Assembly: GCF_900114385.1 (NCBI RefSeq)
Contig: NZ_FOSW01000019.1
Coordinates: 30,806 to 94,805 of the forward strand
Reading direction: 5' to 3'
Source of the DNA: Geodermatophilus ruber
GTDB lineage: Bacteria > Actinomycetota > Actinomycetes > Mycobacteriales > Geodermatophilaceae
DNA: 64,000 nucleotides
Shown here: positions 18,379-28,794 of the stretch, piece by piece
How positions within the stretch are numbered: position 1 is the first letter of the stretch
Layout of the letters: each line of letters starts with the position of its first letter
Position numbers and translations under genes: made by a program
Notes under the pieces: model-generated
Told to the model about the DNA's origin: nothing
Database searches by the model: none
What the model saw: the letters and a program-made list of their open reading frames with translations, nothing else

Positions 18379-19625
18379 CGCTGGACGAGGATCTCGAAGA
18401 GGCGGCCGGTGCGGTCGTGACCGACGGGACCGTGCATCCGGGGGTGCGCCGGGCGCGCGCCTGGCTCAGCCGGGTGACCGAGCCCGGGACGGTCGACTTC
18501 TGGCGCTTCGTCGACGACGTAGGACCGGTGGACGCCGTCCGGCAGCTGCGCTCGGGCAGGGCGCCCGAACGCATCCGGTCGCTCGCCGGCGCCCGCGCCG
18601 CGCAGGACGAGACCCTGGCGGACCTGCGGCGCGCCGAGCGGTGCGACGCCCGGCTGGTGATCCCCGAGGACGACGAGTGGCCCGCGCTGCCGCTGCACGC
18701 GCTCACCGTGGCGGTGGCCGACGAGCCCGACGATCACCGACGCCAGTCCGAGCGGACGAGGGCGCCCGTGCCGCCGCTCGCATTGTGGGTGCGCGGCCCG
18801 GCCCGGCTCGACGAACTGGCCGACCGCTCGGTCGCGGTGGTCGGTTCCCGGGCGTCCACCGCCTACGGGGAACACGTCGCCGCCGAGCTGGGACACCAGC
18901 TGGGGGAGCGAGGCTGGACGGTGATCTCGGGTGGAGCATTCGGCATCGACGCGGCCGCCCACCGGGGTGCTCTCGCCGCCGGGGGCCCGACGATCGCGGT
19001 GCTCGCCTGCGGCGTGGATCGGCCCTACCCGGCGGGGCACGGGGCGCTGCTCCACCGCATCGCGGAGGAGGGGCTGCTCGTCAGCGAGTGGCCCCCGGGG
19101 GCGGCCCCGCACAGGCATCGCTTCCTGGTGCGGAACCGGCTGATCGCCGGCCTCACCCGGGGCACCGTCGTGGTCGAGGCGGCGGCCCGCTCCGGCGCGC
19201 TGGCCACCGCCCGCCGCGCCAAGCGGCTGAGCCGGCCGGTGATGGTCGTCCCGGGTCCGGTGACGTCCGCCCTGTCGGTGGGCTGCCACGAGCTGCTGCG
19301 GGAGGCCGAGCTGGGGGCGGTGCTGGTCGACGGTGCCGCGCACGTCCTCGAGGAGGTCGGTCGCCTGGGCGCCGACCTCGCCGACGTACCGGAGCGCCCA
19401 TCGGGGCCCCGGGACGGGCTCTCCGACCTCGCCGGCCGGGTCCTCGACGCCTGCCCGGTGCGGGTCGGGGTGAGCCCCGAGCGGCTGGCGTCGATCGCCG
19501 GGTGCGAGGTTCTCGACGTGCTCCGGGTGCTCCCCGCGCTGGAGCTGGCCGACCTCGTCCAGTGGACCGGCACCGGCTGGCGGCTGACCCCGCCGCCGGA
19601 GGAACCCCCGCGGGCCGGGCGCTGA
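18375..19625 (+). CDS. dprA: DNA-processing protein DprA
   Basis: Protects incoming single-stranded DNA and loads RecA in transformation. The 416-residue product has a helical N-terminal domain and then a Rossmann-like core: [45 protein letters not shown] and [15 protein letters not shown]-terminal winged-helix domain follows at about residues 355-410. A charged insert sits at about residues 118-135. It starts at ATG 18375, overlapping the comM stop. Confidence 0.93.
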   Translation: MTLDEDLEEAAGAVVTDGTVHPGVRRARAWLSRVTEPGTVDFWRFVDDVGPVDAVRQLRSGRAPERIRSLAGARAAQDETLADLRRAERCDARLVIPEDDEWPALPLHALTVAVADEPDDHRRQSERTRAPVPPLALWVRGPARLDELADRSVAVVGSRASTAYGEHVAAELGHQLGERGWTVISGGAFGIDAAAHRGALAAGGPTIAVLACGVDRPYPAGHGALLHRIAEEGLLVSEWPPGAAPHRHRFLVRNRLIAGLTRGTVVVEAAARSGALATARRAKRLSRPVMVVPGPVTSALSVGCHELLREAELGAVLVDGAAHVLEEVGRLGADLADVPERPSGPRDGLSDLAGRVLDACPVRVGVSPERLASIAGCEVLDVLRVLPALELADLVQWTGTGWRLTPPPEEPPRAGR

Positions 19626-19704
19626 GCCGATCCGTTCCGGCGCGGGACGGTTCCGGTCGGCGCGGCGGCTTGACCGTCGGCGGGCGCCGTCGGACCGTTC
19701 CTGC

Positions 19705-20634
19705 GTGACCGCCCGGACAGCCGATGCGCGCGCCGCGCTGCCGTCGCCGCTGGCCGAGGCGCTGGCCGGGTACGAGGACCACCTGCGCGCGCAGCGGGAC
19801 CTGTCCGCGCACACCGTCCGCGGCTACGTCGGTGACGCCGTCTGGCTCCTGGACCACCTGGCCCGGCGCGGCGGCACCCGGGTCGACGACCTGGATCTCG
19901 CCACGCTGCGCAGCTGGCTGGCCCAGGGGCGCACCCGGGGCGCGAGCCGCGCCACGACCGCCCGGCGGGCGGCAGCGGCCCGGTCGTTGACCGGCTGGCT
20001 CCGCCGGGCCGGCCTCATCCCCGAGGACGTCGGCCTGCGGCTGGTCAGTCCCAAGGCCCACCGCACGCTCCCCGACGTCCTGGCCCCCGACCAGGCGCGG
20101 GCGGCGGTCGAGTCGGCGGCCGGGGCGGAGGAACCGGTCGGGCTGCGCGACGCCGTCGTCCTCGAGCTGCTCTACGCCAGCGGCATCCGGGTGAGCGAGC
20201 TCGTCGGGCTCGACGTCGACGACGTCGACCGCGGGCGCCGTCTGCTGCGCGTCCTCGGCAAGGGCCGCAAGGAGCGCAGCGTGCCCTACGGCGCACCCGC
20301 CGAGCGGGCCCTGGATGCCTGGCTCACCCGGGGGCGGCCGGCGCTGGCCACCGGCGAGTCGGGACCGGCCCTGCTGCTCGGGGTGCGCGGGCGGCGGCTG
20401 GACGCCCGGGAGGCGCGCCGGACGGTGCACGCCGCGATCCCGCCGGGCGCCCCCGACATCGGGCCGCACGGCCTGCGGCACTCCGCCGCCACCCACGTGC
20501 TCGAAGGGGGCGCCGACCTGCGTTCGGTCCAGGAGCTGCTCGGCCACGCCAGCCTCGCGACGACCCAGATCTACACGCACGTGACGGTCGAGCGGCTGCG
20601 GGCGGTTCACGCACAAGCACACCCCCGGGCTTGA
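19705..20634 (+). CDS. xerC: Tyrosine recombinase XerC
   Basis: Chromosome-dimer resolution recombinase. The 309-residue product has a SAM-like N-terminal domain ([20 protein letters not shown]) and a catalytic domain with Arg in GIRVSEL (near 161). Lys lies in [10 protein letters not shown], HxxR in [10 protein letters not shown], His in LGHAS and Tyr in TTQIYTHV (near 290), so all catalytic residues are present. The GTG start at 19705 lies 79 bases after dprA. Position before whiG and rpsB supports a housekeeping XerC rather than a phage integrase. Confidence 0.92.
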   Translation: MTARTADARAALPSPLAEALAGYEDHLRAQRDLSAHTVRGYVGDAVWLLDHLARRGGTRVDDLDLATLRSWLAQGRTRGASRATTARRAAAARSLTGWLRRAGLIPEDVGLRLVSPKAHRTLPDVLAPDQARAAVESAAGAEEPVGLRDAVVLELLYASGIRVSELVGLDVDDVDRGRRLLRVLGKGRKERSVPYGAPAERALDAWLTRGRPALATGESGPALLLGVRGRRLDAREARRTVHAAIPPGAPDIGPHGLRHSAATHVLEGGADLRSVQELLGHASLATTQIYTHVTVERLRAVHAQAHPRA

Positions 20635-20720
20635 CACTGCCGCGCGCCTGCCGAAACGACAACCGCGATCCACTCACGGTCCGGCGACGCCCGGACCACG
20701 ACCAGGCGGGAGCTCACACC

Positions 20721-21521
20721 GTGCCTGAGGCGACCATCCACCAGCTCCACACGTCCGAGGACAACGTCGACGCGACACCGGCCGACCTGTGGGAGCAGTA
20801 CGTCGCCGACCGCGACCCGGCGCTCCGCGACCGCCTGATCCTCCACTACGCACCCCTGGTCAAGTACGTCGCCGGCCGCGTCGGCAGCGGGCTGCCGGCG
20901 CACGTGGAGCAGGCGGACCTGGTGTCGTACGGGACCTTCGGGCTCATCGACGCGATCACCCGCTACCAGCCCTCGCGGGAGGTCAAGTTCGAGAGCTACG
21001 CGATGGCGCGCATCCGCGGCGCGATCATCGACGAGCTGCGCAGCACCGACTGGATCCCGCGGTCGGTGCGGATGAAGGCCCGCCAGTTCGAGCGCACCGT
21101 CGCCGCCCTCGAGAGCACGCTGCAGCGCAGCCCCACCGAGGAGGAGGTGGCCACCGAGATGGGGATGGACGTCGAGGACGTCCGCAAGTTCCTCGGCCAG
21201 CTCTCCCTGGTCAACGTCGTGGCCCTCGACGAGCTGCTCTCCGACGACGAGGGCGGCGCCCCCCGCCTGGTCGACACGCTGCAGGACTCCAGCGCCCTCG
21301 ACCCGCAGGCCATGGCCGAGCACGGCGAGGCGCGGCAGCTGCTGGCCCGCGCGGTGGAGCAGCTGCCCGAGCGGGAGAAGGTGGTCGTCAGCCTCTACTA
21401 CTTCGAGGGCCTCACCCTGGCCGACATCGGCCGGGTGCTGGGCGTGACCGAGAGCCGCATCTGCCAACTGCACACCAAGGCCGTCCTGCACCTGCGGACC
21501 AAGCTCGCCGACATCGCTTGA
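20721..21521 (+). CDS. whiG: WhiG/FliA-type RNA polymerase sigma factor
   Basis: Group 3 sigma factor that in Streptomyces triggers sporulation (WhiG) and in motile bacteria drives flagellar genes (FliA). GTG 20721 has a GGCGGGAG site eight bases upstream and gives 266 residues; the longer frame from TTG 20631 is not favoured. Region 2 contains [14 protein letters not shown] and [14 protein letters not shown]. Region 3 starts near [12 protein letters not shown]. Region 4 has [20 protein letters not shown]. Its place between xerC and rpsB matches Streptomyces whiG. Which process it controls here is not visible. Confidence 0.88.
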   Translation: MPEATIHQLHTSEDNVDATPADLWEQYVADRDPALRDRLILHYAPLVKYVAGRVGSGLPAHVEQADLVSYGTFGLIDAITRYQPSREVKFESYAMARIRGAIIDELRSTDWIPRSVRMKARQFERTVAALESTLQRSPTEEEVATEMGMDVEDVRKFLGQLSLVNVVALDELLSDDEGGAPRLVDTLQDSSALDPQAMAEHGEARQLLARAVEQLPEREKVVVSLYYFEGLTLADIGRVLGVTESRICQLHTKAVLHLRTKLADIA

Positions 21522-21537
21522 GAAGGCCCCGCCGCGG

Positions 21538-22056
21538 TCACCCTGGCGCCGCCGGGCCGAGGGGGAGCAGGCGCACCTGTGGCGGGCGCAGCAGCGCCAG
21601 CGGGTCCAGGTAGACCTCCCCGCGGCGCAGCCCCCAGTGCAGGCAGGCCTCCACGGGGCAGCCCGCATGCCCGGCAGCCAGCACGCCGACGGGGAAGCCG
21701 CGCCTGACCGCCTGGCCGGCCCCCACGGAGGGCGTGACGGGTTCGTACGTCGTCCGCAGCCCGCCGGCGTGGTCGACGCTCACCACGGGGCGGCCGGCCA
21801 CCATCCCGGCGAAGGCGACCACCCCGTCGCCGGCAGCGAGCACCGGGGAGCCGGCGCCGCCGGCGAGGTCCGCGCCGCGGTGCCCGGCGGCGTAGGGGCC
21901 GGGCGGGGGCTCGAAGGTCCGGGTCACCGCGCCGTCCACGGGCCGCACCCACAGCGACCCCGCCGGCGGTGGGGCGGCCGGTTCGGCGACCGCGGACGTC
22001 GGGCCGAGCAGCCCCACGGTGGTCAGGAGCAGGGCGAGGACGGTCCGCGTGCGCAC
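21538..22056 (-). CDS. Secreted M23 (LytM-type) peptidase
   Basis: Predicted secreted peptidoglycan endopeptidase or LytM-domain regulator of 172 residues. GTG at 22056 gives a signal peptide ([18 protein letters not shown] then AVA-EP). The M23 fold shows [31 protein letters not shown] and [16 protein letters not shown], so the metal-binding H-x-x-x-D and HWG histidines are present. Longer upstream starts run antisense into the rpsB leader and are unlikely. It converges with whiG, 16 bases apart, and is divergent from rpsB. Confidence 0.88.
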   Translation of the reverse strand: MRTRTVLALLLTTVGLLGPTSAVAEPAAPPPAGSLWVRPVDGAVTRTFEPPPGPYAAGHRGADLAGGAGSPVLAAGDGVVAFAGMVAGRPVVSVDHAGGLRTTYEPVTPSVGAGQAVRRGFPVGVLAAGHAGCPVEACLHWGLRRGEVYLDPLALLRPPQVRLLPLGPAAPG

Positions 22057-22151
22057 CGGCCCAGCCTGCGACCGGGAGTGCCCGGGCAGGCCCGGCGGAG
22101 CGGACCTGTGGACGCCGCCGGCCGGGCGGGCAGCCGCCCCGGGCGAGCGCG

Positions 22152-22157
22152 TATGCT
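22152..22157 (+). promoter_or_regulatory. Candidate -10 of the rpsB promoter
   Basis: TATGCT in GCGCGTATGCTGTCC lies ~205 bases before the rpsB start within the 304-base gap after the divergent M23 gene. No clear -35 is seen. The rest of the gap (22158-22360) is a GC-rich leader without a supported gene. Confidence 0.45.
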
Positions 22158-22360
22158 GTCCGGTGCGACCCGTCTCGCGACGGTCGACTTCGCGCGTCCT
22201 CCTCCCGCCGCACGCCGGCGGGGCAGTCGCCACCTCGGTCCCCGCGGTCCGCCGCGGGGTGGTGTGGCGCCCGCGGACGCCAGGGCGGTGCACCACCCGG
22301 TGCCTGCGACAACCGAGGAGTGCGGTCCCCGTGACCGCGCAGAACAGGAAGGCTGCGGCC

Positions 22361-23284
<924 letters not shown>

Positions 23285-23290
23285 TCCGCC

Positions 23291-23329
23291 GACGCCGTCC
23301 CCGCCCCGGTTGCGGGCGGGGACGGCGTC
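23291..23329 (+). terminator. Hairpin between rpsB and tsf
   Basis: A perfect 16-bp stem (arms GACGCCGTCCCCGCCC and its complement) with loop CGGTTGC. It may attenuate rather than fully stop transcription, since rpsB and tsf are usually cotranscribed. Confidence 0.8.
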
Positions 23330-23383
23330 GCGGCACGCCGGCACCACCTTTTTCGCACCACCGACAGACCAAGAGGAAGAGAC

Positions 23384-24199
23384 ATGGCGGACTTCACCGC
23401 AGCCGACGTCAAGCGTCTCCGCGACGCCACCGGCGCCGGCATGATGGACTGCAAGAAGGCCCTCACCGAGGCCGACGGCGACTACGACAAGGCCGTCGAG
23501 TTCCTCCGCGTCAAGGGCGCCAAGGACGTCGGCAAGCGCCTCGAGCGCTCCACCACCAACGGCGTGGTGGTCAGCAAGGACGGCGGCCTGCTCGAGCTCG
23601 ACTGCGAGACCGACTTCGTCGCCAAGAACGCCGACTTCGTGAAGCTGGCCGAGCGCCTCTTGGACCTCGTCCTCGAGAACCGCCCGGCCGATGTCGACGC
23701 CGCGCTGGCCCTCGAGCTCGACGGGCAGACCGTCGCCTCGCTGATCGAGGCCGAGTCGGCCCGCATCGGCGAGAAGCTGGTGCTGTCCCGCTTCGTCGTC
23801 TTCGACGGCCAGGTCGCCACCTACCTGCACAAGCGCGCCACCGACCTGCCCCCGGCCATCGGTGTCGCGGTGCAGTACAGCGGCGGCACCGAGGAGCTCG
23901 CGCGCGCCATCGCGATGCACATCGCCGCCGCCCGCCCGCGCTACCTCACCCGCGAGGAGGTCCCGGCCGAGGCGGTCGAGACCGAGCGCCGGGTCGCCGA
24001 GCAGACGGCCAAGGAGGAGGGCAAGCCCGAGCAGGCGATCACCAAGATCGTCGAGGGTCGGGTCAACGCCTACTTCAAGGACTTCGTCCTGCTCGAGCAG
24101 CCCTCGATCACCGAGCCCAAGCGCACGGTGAAGCAGATCCTCGACGAGGCCGGCATGACCGTGGAGCGGTTCGCCCGCTTCGAGGTCGGCCAGGCCTGA
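23384..24199 (+). CDS. tsf: Elongation factor Ts
   Basis: Guanine-nucleotide exchange factor for EF-Tu. ATG 23384, preceded by AGAGGAAGAG, gives 271 residues. The UBA-like N-terminus has [19 protein letters not shown]. The exchange core shows [13 protein letters not shown] and [11 protein letters not shown]. The C-terminal dimerisation region ends in [12 protein letters not shown]. Confidence 0.97.
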   Translation: MADFTAADVKRLRDATGAGMMDCKKALTEADGDYDKAVEFLRVKGAKDVGKRLERSTTNGVVVSKDGGLLELDCETDFVAKNADFVKLAERLLDLVLENRPADVDAALALELDGQTVASLIEAESARIGEKLVLSRFVVFDGQVATYLHKRATDLPPAIGVAVQYSGGTEELARAIAMHIAAARPRYLTREEVPAEAVETERRVAEQTAKEEGKPEQAITKIVEGRVNAYFKDFVLLEQPSITEPKRTVKQILDEAGMTVERFARFEVGQA

Positions 24200-24219
24200 G
24201 CCGCACGAGCGCCCTCGCC

Positions 24220-24248
24220 GGCCCCGTCCCGCACCCCGGGACGGGGCC
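24220..24248 (+). terminator. Terminator hairpin after tsf
   Basis: A perfect 12-bp stem GGCCCCGTCCCG/CGGGACGGGGCC with loop CACCC, 20 bases after the stop. Its outer arms are the same as those of the intergenic repeat family in this window, so it may be a minimal relative. Confidence 0.8.
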
Positions 24249-24349
24249 GGTGGTCTGTGCGGGCCGTCCCGCTCCACCCCTGTCCGCGCAGCGGCCCCCA
24301 GTTGCATGCGGCAGGATCACAGGAACGACTCCAGCGAGGGAAAAACCCG

Positions 24350-25147
24350 TTGACCGACACCACCACGCCGGAGGCATCCGTGCCCCTCTCCGCGCCCCTC
24401 TCCGCGCCCACCGCCTTCCAGCCCGCTGACCGGGGCGGCTACACGCGGGTCCTGCTCAAACTCTCCGGGGAGACCTTCGGCGGCGGCACGGTCGGCGTCG
24501 ACCCCGTCATCGTGAAGGGGATCGCCGAGCAGCTCGCCGAGGTCGTGGCCAAGGGCACGCAGGTCGCCGTCGTCATGGGCGGTGGCAACTTCTTCCGCGG
24601 CGCGGAGCTCTCCCAGGCCGGCATGGACCGGACCAAGGCCGACTACATGGGCATGCTGGGCACGGTCATGAACTGCCTGGCCCTGCAGGACTTCTGCGAG
24701 AAGGCCGGGCTCGAGACCCGCGTGCAGACCGCCATCACCATGGGCCAGGTCGCCGAGCCCTACATCCCGCGCAAGGCCATCCGCCACCTGGAGAAGGGGC
24801 GGCTGGTGATCTTCGGCGCCGGGGCCGGCATGCCGTACTTCTCCACCGACACGGTGGCCGCTCAGCGCGCCCTGGAGATCGAGTGCCAGGTGCTGCTGAT
24901 GGGCAAGAACGGGGTGGACGGGGTCTACGACGACGACCCGCGCACCAACCCCGCCGCCGTCATGTACGACGACCTCGACTACGCGACGGTGCTGGCCAAG
25001 CAGCTGAAGGTGGCCGACGCCACCGCGATCAGCCTGTGCATGGACAACCGCATGCCGATCGTCGTCTTCAACCTGCTGCGCGACGGCAACATCGCCCGAG
25101 CCGTGGCAGGTGAGAAGATCGGGACGCTGATCAGCGACCCGAGCTGA
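24350..25147 (+). CDS. pyrH: Uridylate kinase
   Basis: Phosphorylates UMP to UDP in pyrimidine synthesis. The TTG at 24350 has a GAGGG site nine bases upstream and gives 265 residues; a downstream GTG at 24380 is an alternative. The core is [43 protein letters not shown] and GTGFPYFSTDT-like [12 protein letters not shown] Ser/Pro/Thr-rich extension of about 27 residues precedes the kinase core. Followed by frr and cdsA. Confidence 0.94.
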   Translation: MTDTTTPEASVPLSAPLSAPTAFQPADRGGYTRVLLKLSGETFGGGTVGVDPVIVKGIAEQLAEVVAKGTQVAVVMGGGNFFRGAELSQAGMDRTKADYMGMLGTVMNCLALQDFCEKAGLETRVQTAITMGQVAEPYIPRKAIRHLEKGRLVIFGAGAGMPYFSTDTVAAQRALEIECQVLLMGKNGVDGVYDDDPRTNPAAVMYDDLDYATVLAKQLKVADATAISLCMDNRMPIVVFNLLRDGNIARAVAGEKIGTLISDPS

Positions 25148-25222
25148 CCGCCGGCCCCGATCGGCCCGCACACCCGCACGTACCGGCGGCGGTGAGACCC
25201 GCAGCCCCAGGAGGAGAGACCC

Positions 25223-25780
25223 GTGATCGACGACACCCTGCTCGACGCCGAGGAGCGGATGGACAAGGCCCTGTCGGTCGCGCGGGAGGACCTCGGCGCG
25301 GTGCGCACCGGGCGGGCCGCGCCGGCGATGTTCAACAAGATCCTGGTGGACTACTACGGCACCCCCACGCCGGTGCCGCAGATGACCTCGATCACCGTGC
25401 CCGAGGCGCGCATGGCCGTCATCAAGCCCTACGACGTCAGCCAGCTCTCGGCGATCGAGAAGGCGATCCGGGACAGCGACCTGGGCGTCAACCCGACCAA
25501 CGACGGCCAGATCATCCGCGTGGTCTTCCCCCAGCTGACCGAGGAGCGGCGCCGCGACCTGGTCAAGATGGCCCGTTCCAAGGGCGAGGACGCCAAGGTC
25601 GCCATCCGCAACGTCCGGCGCCGCTCCAAGGAGGAGCTGGACCGCATCGCCAAGGACGGCGAGGCGGGGGAGGACGACGTGCGCCGGGCGGAGAAGGAGC
25701 TCGACGACCTCACCGCCAAGCACACGCACGCCATCGACGAGGCCGTCAAGCACAAGGAGACCGAGCTCCTCGAGGTCTGA
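25223..25780 (+). CDS. frr: Ribosome recycling factor
   Basis: Splits terminated ribosomes together with EF-G. GTG 25223 with a GGAGGAGA site gives 185 residues, the family length. Signature segments are [24 protein letters not shown]-equivalent [15 protein letters not shown] and [20 protein letters not shown]. Eighteen bases before cdsA. Confidence 0.97.
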   Translation: MIDDTLLDAEERMDKALSVAREDLGAVRTGRAAPAMFNKILVDYYGTPTPVPQMTSITVPEARMAVIKPYDVSQLSAIEKAIRDSDLGVNPTNDGQIIRVVFPQLTEERRRDLVKMARSKGEDAKVAIRNVRRRSKEELDRIAKDGEAGEDDVRRAEKELDDLTAKHTHAIDEAVKHKETELLEV

Positions 25781-25798
25781 GCCGCTCGAACCCTTCCG

Positions 25799-26848
25799 AT
25801 GACAGTCGATCCTGACGCCGGACGCCGGGTGCACCCCGGCGGGTCCGGCGACCCCGACACCGGCCCGATCCCGATCCTGGGTCCCCGCCCGGCCCCGCCC
25901 CCCGGGCGGTCGCCGGCCGAGGCCCGGGCCGCCGAGCCGCCCGCCCCGGGGCCCGAGCCCCGCGCGGCCGTGACCGAGGCGCCCACGCCGACCACCGAGG
26001 AGATCGGTCCCACGCTGGTGCCCGGAGCGCGGCAGCCCACCGGCCGGGCCGGGCGCAACATGGTCGCCGCCATCGGGGTGGGCGCGGGGCTGGGCGCGGT
26101 CATCCTGGCCTCGCTGCTGATCTACCGCCCGGCGTTCCTGCTGGTGGTGACCGCGGCCGTGCTGGTCGCGGTGGTCGAGCTCGTCCGCGCCCTGCAGGCC
26201 GGCGGCGCCCGCCCACCGGTGGTCCCGGTCCTCGTCGGCACGGTGGCGATGATCGCCCTGGCCTGGACCCGGGGCGGCTCGGGGCTCGTCGTGGGCTTCC
26301 TGCTCACCGTCCTCGCCGTGCTGCTGTGGCGGCTCGGGACCGGCCCGGCCGGATACCTGCGCGACGCCTCCGCGGGGGTGCTGGTCACCCTCTACGTCCC
26401 GCTGCTGGCGGGGTTCGCGGTCCTGCTGCTCGTCCCGGACGACGGTGCTGCCCGGGTGCTGGCCTTCATCGCCACGGTCGTGGGCAACGACGTCGGCGGG
26501 TTCGCTGCCGGGGTCCTGTTCGGCAAGCACCCGATGGCGCCGTCGATCAGCCCCAAGAAGTCCTGGGAGGGCATGGCCGGGTCGGTGCTGGCCTGCGTGC
26601 TCATCGCCACCCCGATCGTCGTGCTCGCCCTGGAGGGGCCGTGGTGGGGCGGGGTGCTCTTCGGTGCCGCCCTGGCGGTCACCGCCACCATCGGCGACCT
26701 GGGGGAGTCGCTGATCAAGCGGGACCTCGGCATCAAGGACATGGGCAACCTGCTGCCCGGCCACGGCGGGATCATGGACCGGCTGGACTCGCTGCTGCCC
26801 TCGGCGGCGGTCGCCTACCTGCTGCTGTCGGTTCTCGTCCCCGGCTGA
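25799..26848 (+). CDS. cdsA: Phosphatidate cytidylyltransferase
   Basis: Makes CDP-diacylglycerol for phospholipid synthesis in the membrane. The 349-residue product starts with ~85 Pro-rich cytoplasmic residues. About eight membrane segments follow from residue ~88. The CDS signature is complete near the C-terminus: LIKRDLGIKDMGNLLPGHGG then IMDRLDS. Last gene of the pyrH-frr-cdsA run; the chromosome becomes mosaic immediately after it. Confidence 0.95.
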   Translation: MTVDPDAGRRVHPGGSGDPDTGPIPILGPRPAPPPGRSPAEARAAEPPAPGPEPRAAVTEAPTPTTEEIGPTLVPGARQPTGRAGRNMVAAIGVGAGLGAVILASLLIYRPAFLLVVTAAVLVAVVELVRALQAGGARPPVVPVLVGTVAMIALAWTRGGSGLVVGFLLTVLAVLLWRLGTGPAGYLRDASAGVLVTLYVPLLAGFAVLLLVPDDGAARVLAFIATVVGNDVGGFAAGVLFGKHPMAPSISPKKSWEGMAGSVLACVLIATPIVVLALEGPWWGGVLFGAALAVTATIGDLGESLIKRDLGIKDMGNLLPGHGGIMDRLDSLLPSAAVAYLLLSVLVPG

Positions 26849-26872
26849 CCTGCACCCTCTCCATGCGGCCAC

Positions 26873-27020
26873 TCACGCCGGACCGACGGCGTCCCGGGCG
26901 GAGCCGGTGGCCTCGAAGCCCCGGTGGGCGTACCAGTGCCGAGGCCAGTCGGCCGCCGCCGCCTCCAGACCACGAGATCGCATCCGGCCTCGGTCGCGCC
27001 GTCCAGCGGTCGCGCCAGGG
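26873..27020 (-). pseudogene. Remnant C-terminus of a GNAT acetyltransferase
   Basis: Read on the minus strand, the end encodes EAAAADWPRHWYAHRGFEAT followed by GSARDAVRPA and a TGA at 26875-26873. That is the typical GNAT C-terminus (WYxHRGFEATG). The upstream part EAGCDLVV is in another frame; a single missing base near 26969 would join the two. No N-terminal two-thirds is present. The fragment begins 25 bases from the cdsA stop. Confidence 0.65.
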
Positions 27021-27040
27021 GATGACCGCGATCACGGCGA

Positions 27041-27121
27041 TCACCGCAGCGCGCCGTACAGGTGCGGGAAGCGCAGCTCCACCGGGTCGGCGGGATGGCC
27101 CGGCTCGTACCGCACCGGGTC
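27041..27121 (-). pseudogene. Remnant C-terminus of a DUF952 protein
   Basis: The minus strand encodes DPVRYEPGHPADPVELRFPH then LYGALR and a stop. This is the conserved end of DUF952 proteins (RYE...FPHLYG), which normally have ~110 residues. Only 26 codons remain. Similarity ends at 27121, exactly where the plus-strand primase remnant begins, marking a deletion junction. Confidence 0.65.
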
Positions 27122-27122
27122 G

Positions 27123-27743
27123 GAGAGCCGGGCCACGGTGGTTGTGGTGCCCGACGCCGACGACAGGGGCGCGGCCACCGCCCGCTCCTTCGCCGCGCGG
27201 GCACGGTCCGCCGGCGCCACGGACGTCCGAGTGGTCGCGCCGCTCGGCGAGCGGAAGGGCTACGACGTCTCGGACTCCCTGGACAACGGCGGCACGGTCG
27301 AGCAACTCGAAGCCTTGGCGTGCGCGGCCGAGCCGGAGAGTGGACCCGAGCCGAAGCCGGAGGAGCCAGACGCCGGGCCGCGCGACGGAATCCTCAACCT
27401 GCGCACCTCCGCCGAGGTCCGTGACATGCCGGACCCGCTGCACCTGATCGGGGGCGTGGTGCCCGACGGCGTGATCTTCCAGGTCCACGGCCCGGCCGGT
27501 CAGTACAAGAGCTTCCTGTCGCTGGCCATGCTGCTGTCGGTCGCCAACGGCGTCCCGTGGCTGGGCCACGCGATCACCCGCTCCGGCCGGGTGGTCTACG
27601 TCCTGTCCGAGGGCGGCAAGGACCCAGGCTCCCGCATCCGGGCCTGGCTGGCGGCGCACCCTGGCTGCACTGACGACAACCTGCTCTGGGCGGAGAGCGC
27701 GATTCAGGCGAGATCCCTGGTCTTCACGGCGGACTCCTCCTGA
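27123..27743 (+). pseudogene. Fragment of a mobile-element TOPRIM/RepA-like helicase-primase
   Basis: The open frame encodes a TOPRIM-like piece (RATVVVVPDADDRGAATARS, then KGYDVSDSLDNGG). An acidic linker and an AAA_25/RepA-type ATPase start follow: DPLHLIGGVVPDGVIFQVHG and the Walker A GPAGQYKSF. It breaks off shortly after GGKDPGSRIRAWLAAHPG, before the Walker B and DNA-binding parts. Full-length relatives are replication proteins of actinobacterial integrative elements and phages. The reading frame can be extended upstream to 26907, but that part is antisense to the GNAT/DUF952 remnants. It is likely non-functional. Confidence 0.7.
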
Positions 27744-28311
27744 CGACGTGGCCGGTCCCGGTCCGCTCGGGTCCTCGCGGAACGTACCGGAGGGCCGGCC
27801 ACCGGCCCCTGCCCGGTCCCCGCCCGCCGCAGGCCCGCAACCCACCGTCGCACCGGTCGTCGAGGCGCTGCCGGACGGCTTCGGCCCCGGTCGCGGTCGG
27901 TGTCGGCTCGCTCACCTGCAGATACGTGTGCCGGTTTGCCTGGCCTGCCGGCGACGTGTTCTCTGGGTGTCCTGAGCCCCTCGGCGAAGGCGGAAACAAG
28001 GCATGGCAACCGGGTGGTGGGCGTCGCTGTGGTCGCGACGCGCCGCACCGCGCGAGCTCCCCACGGAGCAGCCGCGGGACGCGGATCGGGCGCCGCCCCT
28101 ACCGGCCCGGCCCTCCGTGCCGCCCGCTTCCGACGGGGTGGCTCGGCACCGCGCTCCGGCCGGTGCGACGCACGACGGCGCGGCAACGGTGCCGCCCCGG
28201 CACACCGCGCGCCGACAGACGTCCGGTCCGTCCGGTCGACCCGGGTCGCCCCCCGACCCGGTCCGCGGCACCCCGCTGCGACTTCCCCACGAGACGACAG
28301 GAGCCCCATCC
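27744..28311 (+). other. 568-base gap without a supported gene
   Basis: No intact gene is seen. On the minus strand, near 27835-27930, a short stretch reads RHTYLQVSEPT then GAEAVRQRLDD, which vaguely recalls the end of an integrase, but it is too short to call. From 28003 an in-frame extension of the Roadblock gene is open; it is Pro/Arg-rich and looks non-coding. Confidence 0.4.
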
Positions 28312-28680
28312 GTGGCACAGCTCGACAATGTCATCGCCGACCTGCTCGCGATCGACGGCGCCAACGGCGCCGCGATCGTCGACATCGACAGCGGGATGGC
28401 ACTCGCGTCCGGCGGCACGCCCGGCTTCGACCTCAACGTTGCCGCCGCCGGGAACTCGAACGTCGTGCGCGCGAAGCTGCGCACCATGCAGGAGCTCGAG
28501 CTGAAGGACGAGATCGAGGACGTACTGATCACGCTGGAGAACCAGTACCACCTGATCAACGTGCTCAAGGGCCAGGGCAACACGGGCCTGTTCATCTACC
28601 TCGTGCTCAACCGCGTGACCGCGAACCTCGCCCTGGCGCGGCACAAGCTGCGCGCTGTCGCGAGCACCGTGAGCGTCTGA
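28312..28680 (+). CDS. Roadblock/LC7-domain protein
   Basis: A 122-residue Roadblock/LC7 (MglB-like) domain protein. In actinobacteria such proteins are often found with small GTPases, but no GTPase gene is nearby. The GTG at 28312 has an AGGAG site about eight bases upstream and gives AQLDNVIADLLAIDGANGA. The domain continues with IVDIDSGMALASGG, NVVRAKLRTMQELELKDEIE and ANLALARHKLRAVAS. It appears intact and cytoplasmic. Role unknown. Confidence 0.82.
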   Translation: MAQLDNVIADLLAIDGANGAAIVDIDSGMALASGGTPGFDLNVAAAGNSNVVRAKLRTMQELELKDEIEDVLITLENQYHLINVLKGQGNTGLFIYLVLNRVTANLALARHKLRAVASTVSV

Positions 28681-28685
28681 CGACG

Positions 28686-28754
28686 CGGCGGCGCCGCCCG
28701 ACCGGGCGGCGCCGCCGGTCGCCGGCACCCGACGGGAGAGCGGTCGGGTGCCGG
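28686..28754. terminator. Tandem hairpins between convergent genes
   Basis: Two perfect hairpins follow each other. The first has 14-bp arms (28686-28699 with 28704-28717) and a GACC loop. The second has 12-bp arms CCGGCACCCGAC/GTCGGGTGCCGG (28722-28733 with 28743-28754). They lie between the converging Roadblock and ABC ATPase genes and can serve both. Confidence 0.85.
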
Positions 28755-28794
28755 GGTGACCCGGCCGGGAGAGAGCCAGGCGGCGCCGAGTGCC

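Noticed and set aside
19705..20634. Tyrosine recombinase as the integrase of a mobile element
   Set aside because: It sits in the conserved dprA-xerC-whiG-rpsB order and has the length and motifs of XerC. No attachment repeats are seen.
20631..20659. TTGACA at 20631 as a -35 for whiG
   Set aside because: The hexamer is perfect but the -10 at the right distance (AAACGA) is poor, and the site overlaps the xerC end. Not enough to call.
26907..27122. Upstream part of the primase-fragment frame as coding
   Set aside because: It is antisense to recognisable GNAT and DUF952 remnants, and its own translation has no similarity to the TOPRIM family.
27724..27999. Possible integrase C-terminus on the minus strand (RHTYLQVSEPT)
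   Set aside because: The match is a few residues only. No catalytic His, Arg or Tyr context can be shown, so it is noted but not called.
28003..28311. Long N-terminal extension of the Roadblock protein
   Set aside because: The extension is Arg/Pro/Ala-rich without a fold, and a good ribosome-binding site lies before the GTG at 28312.
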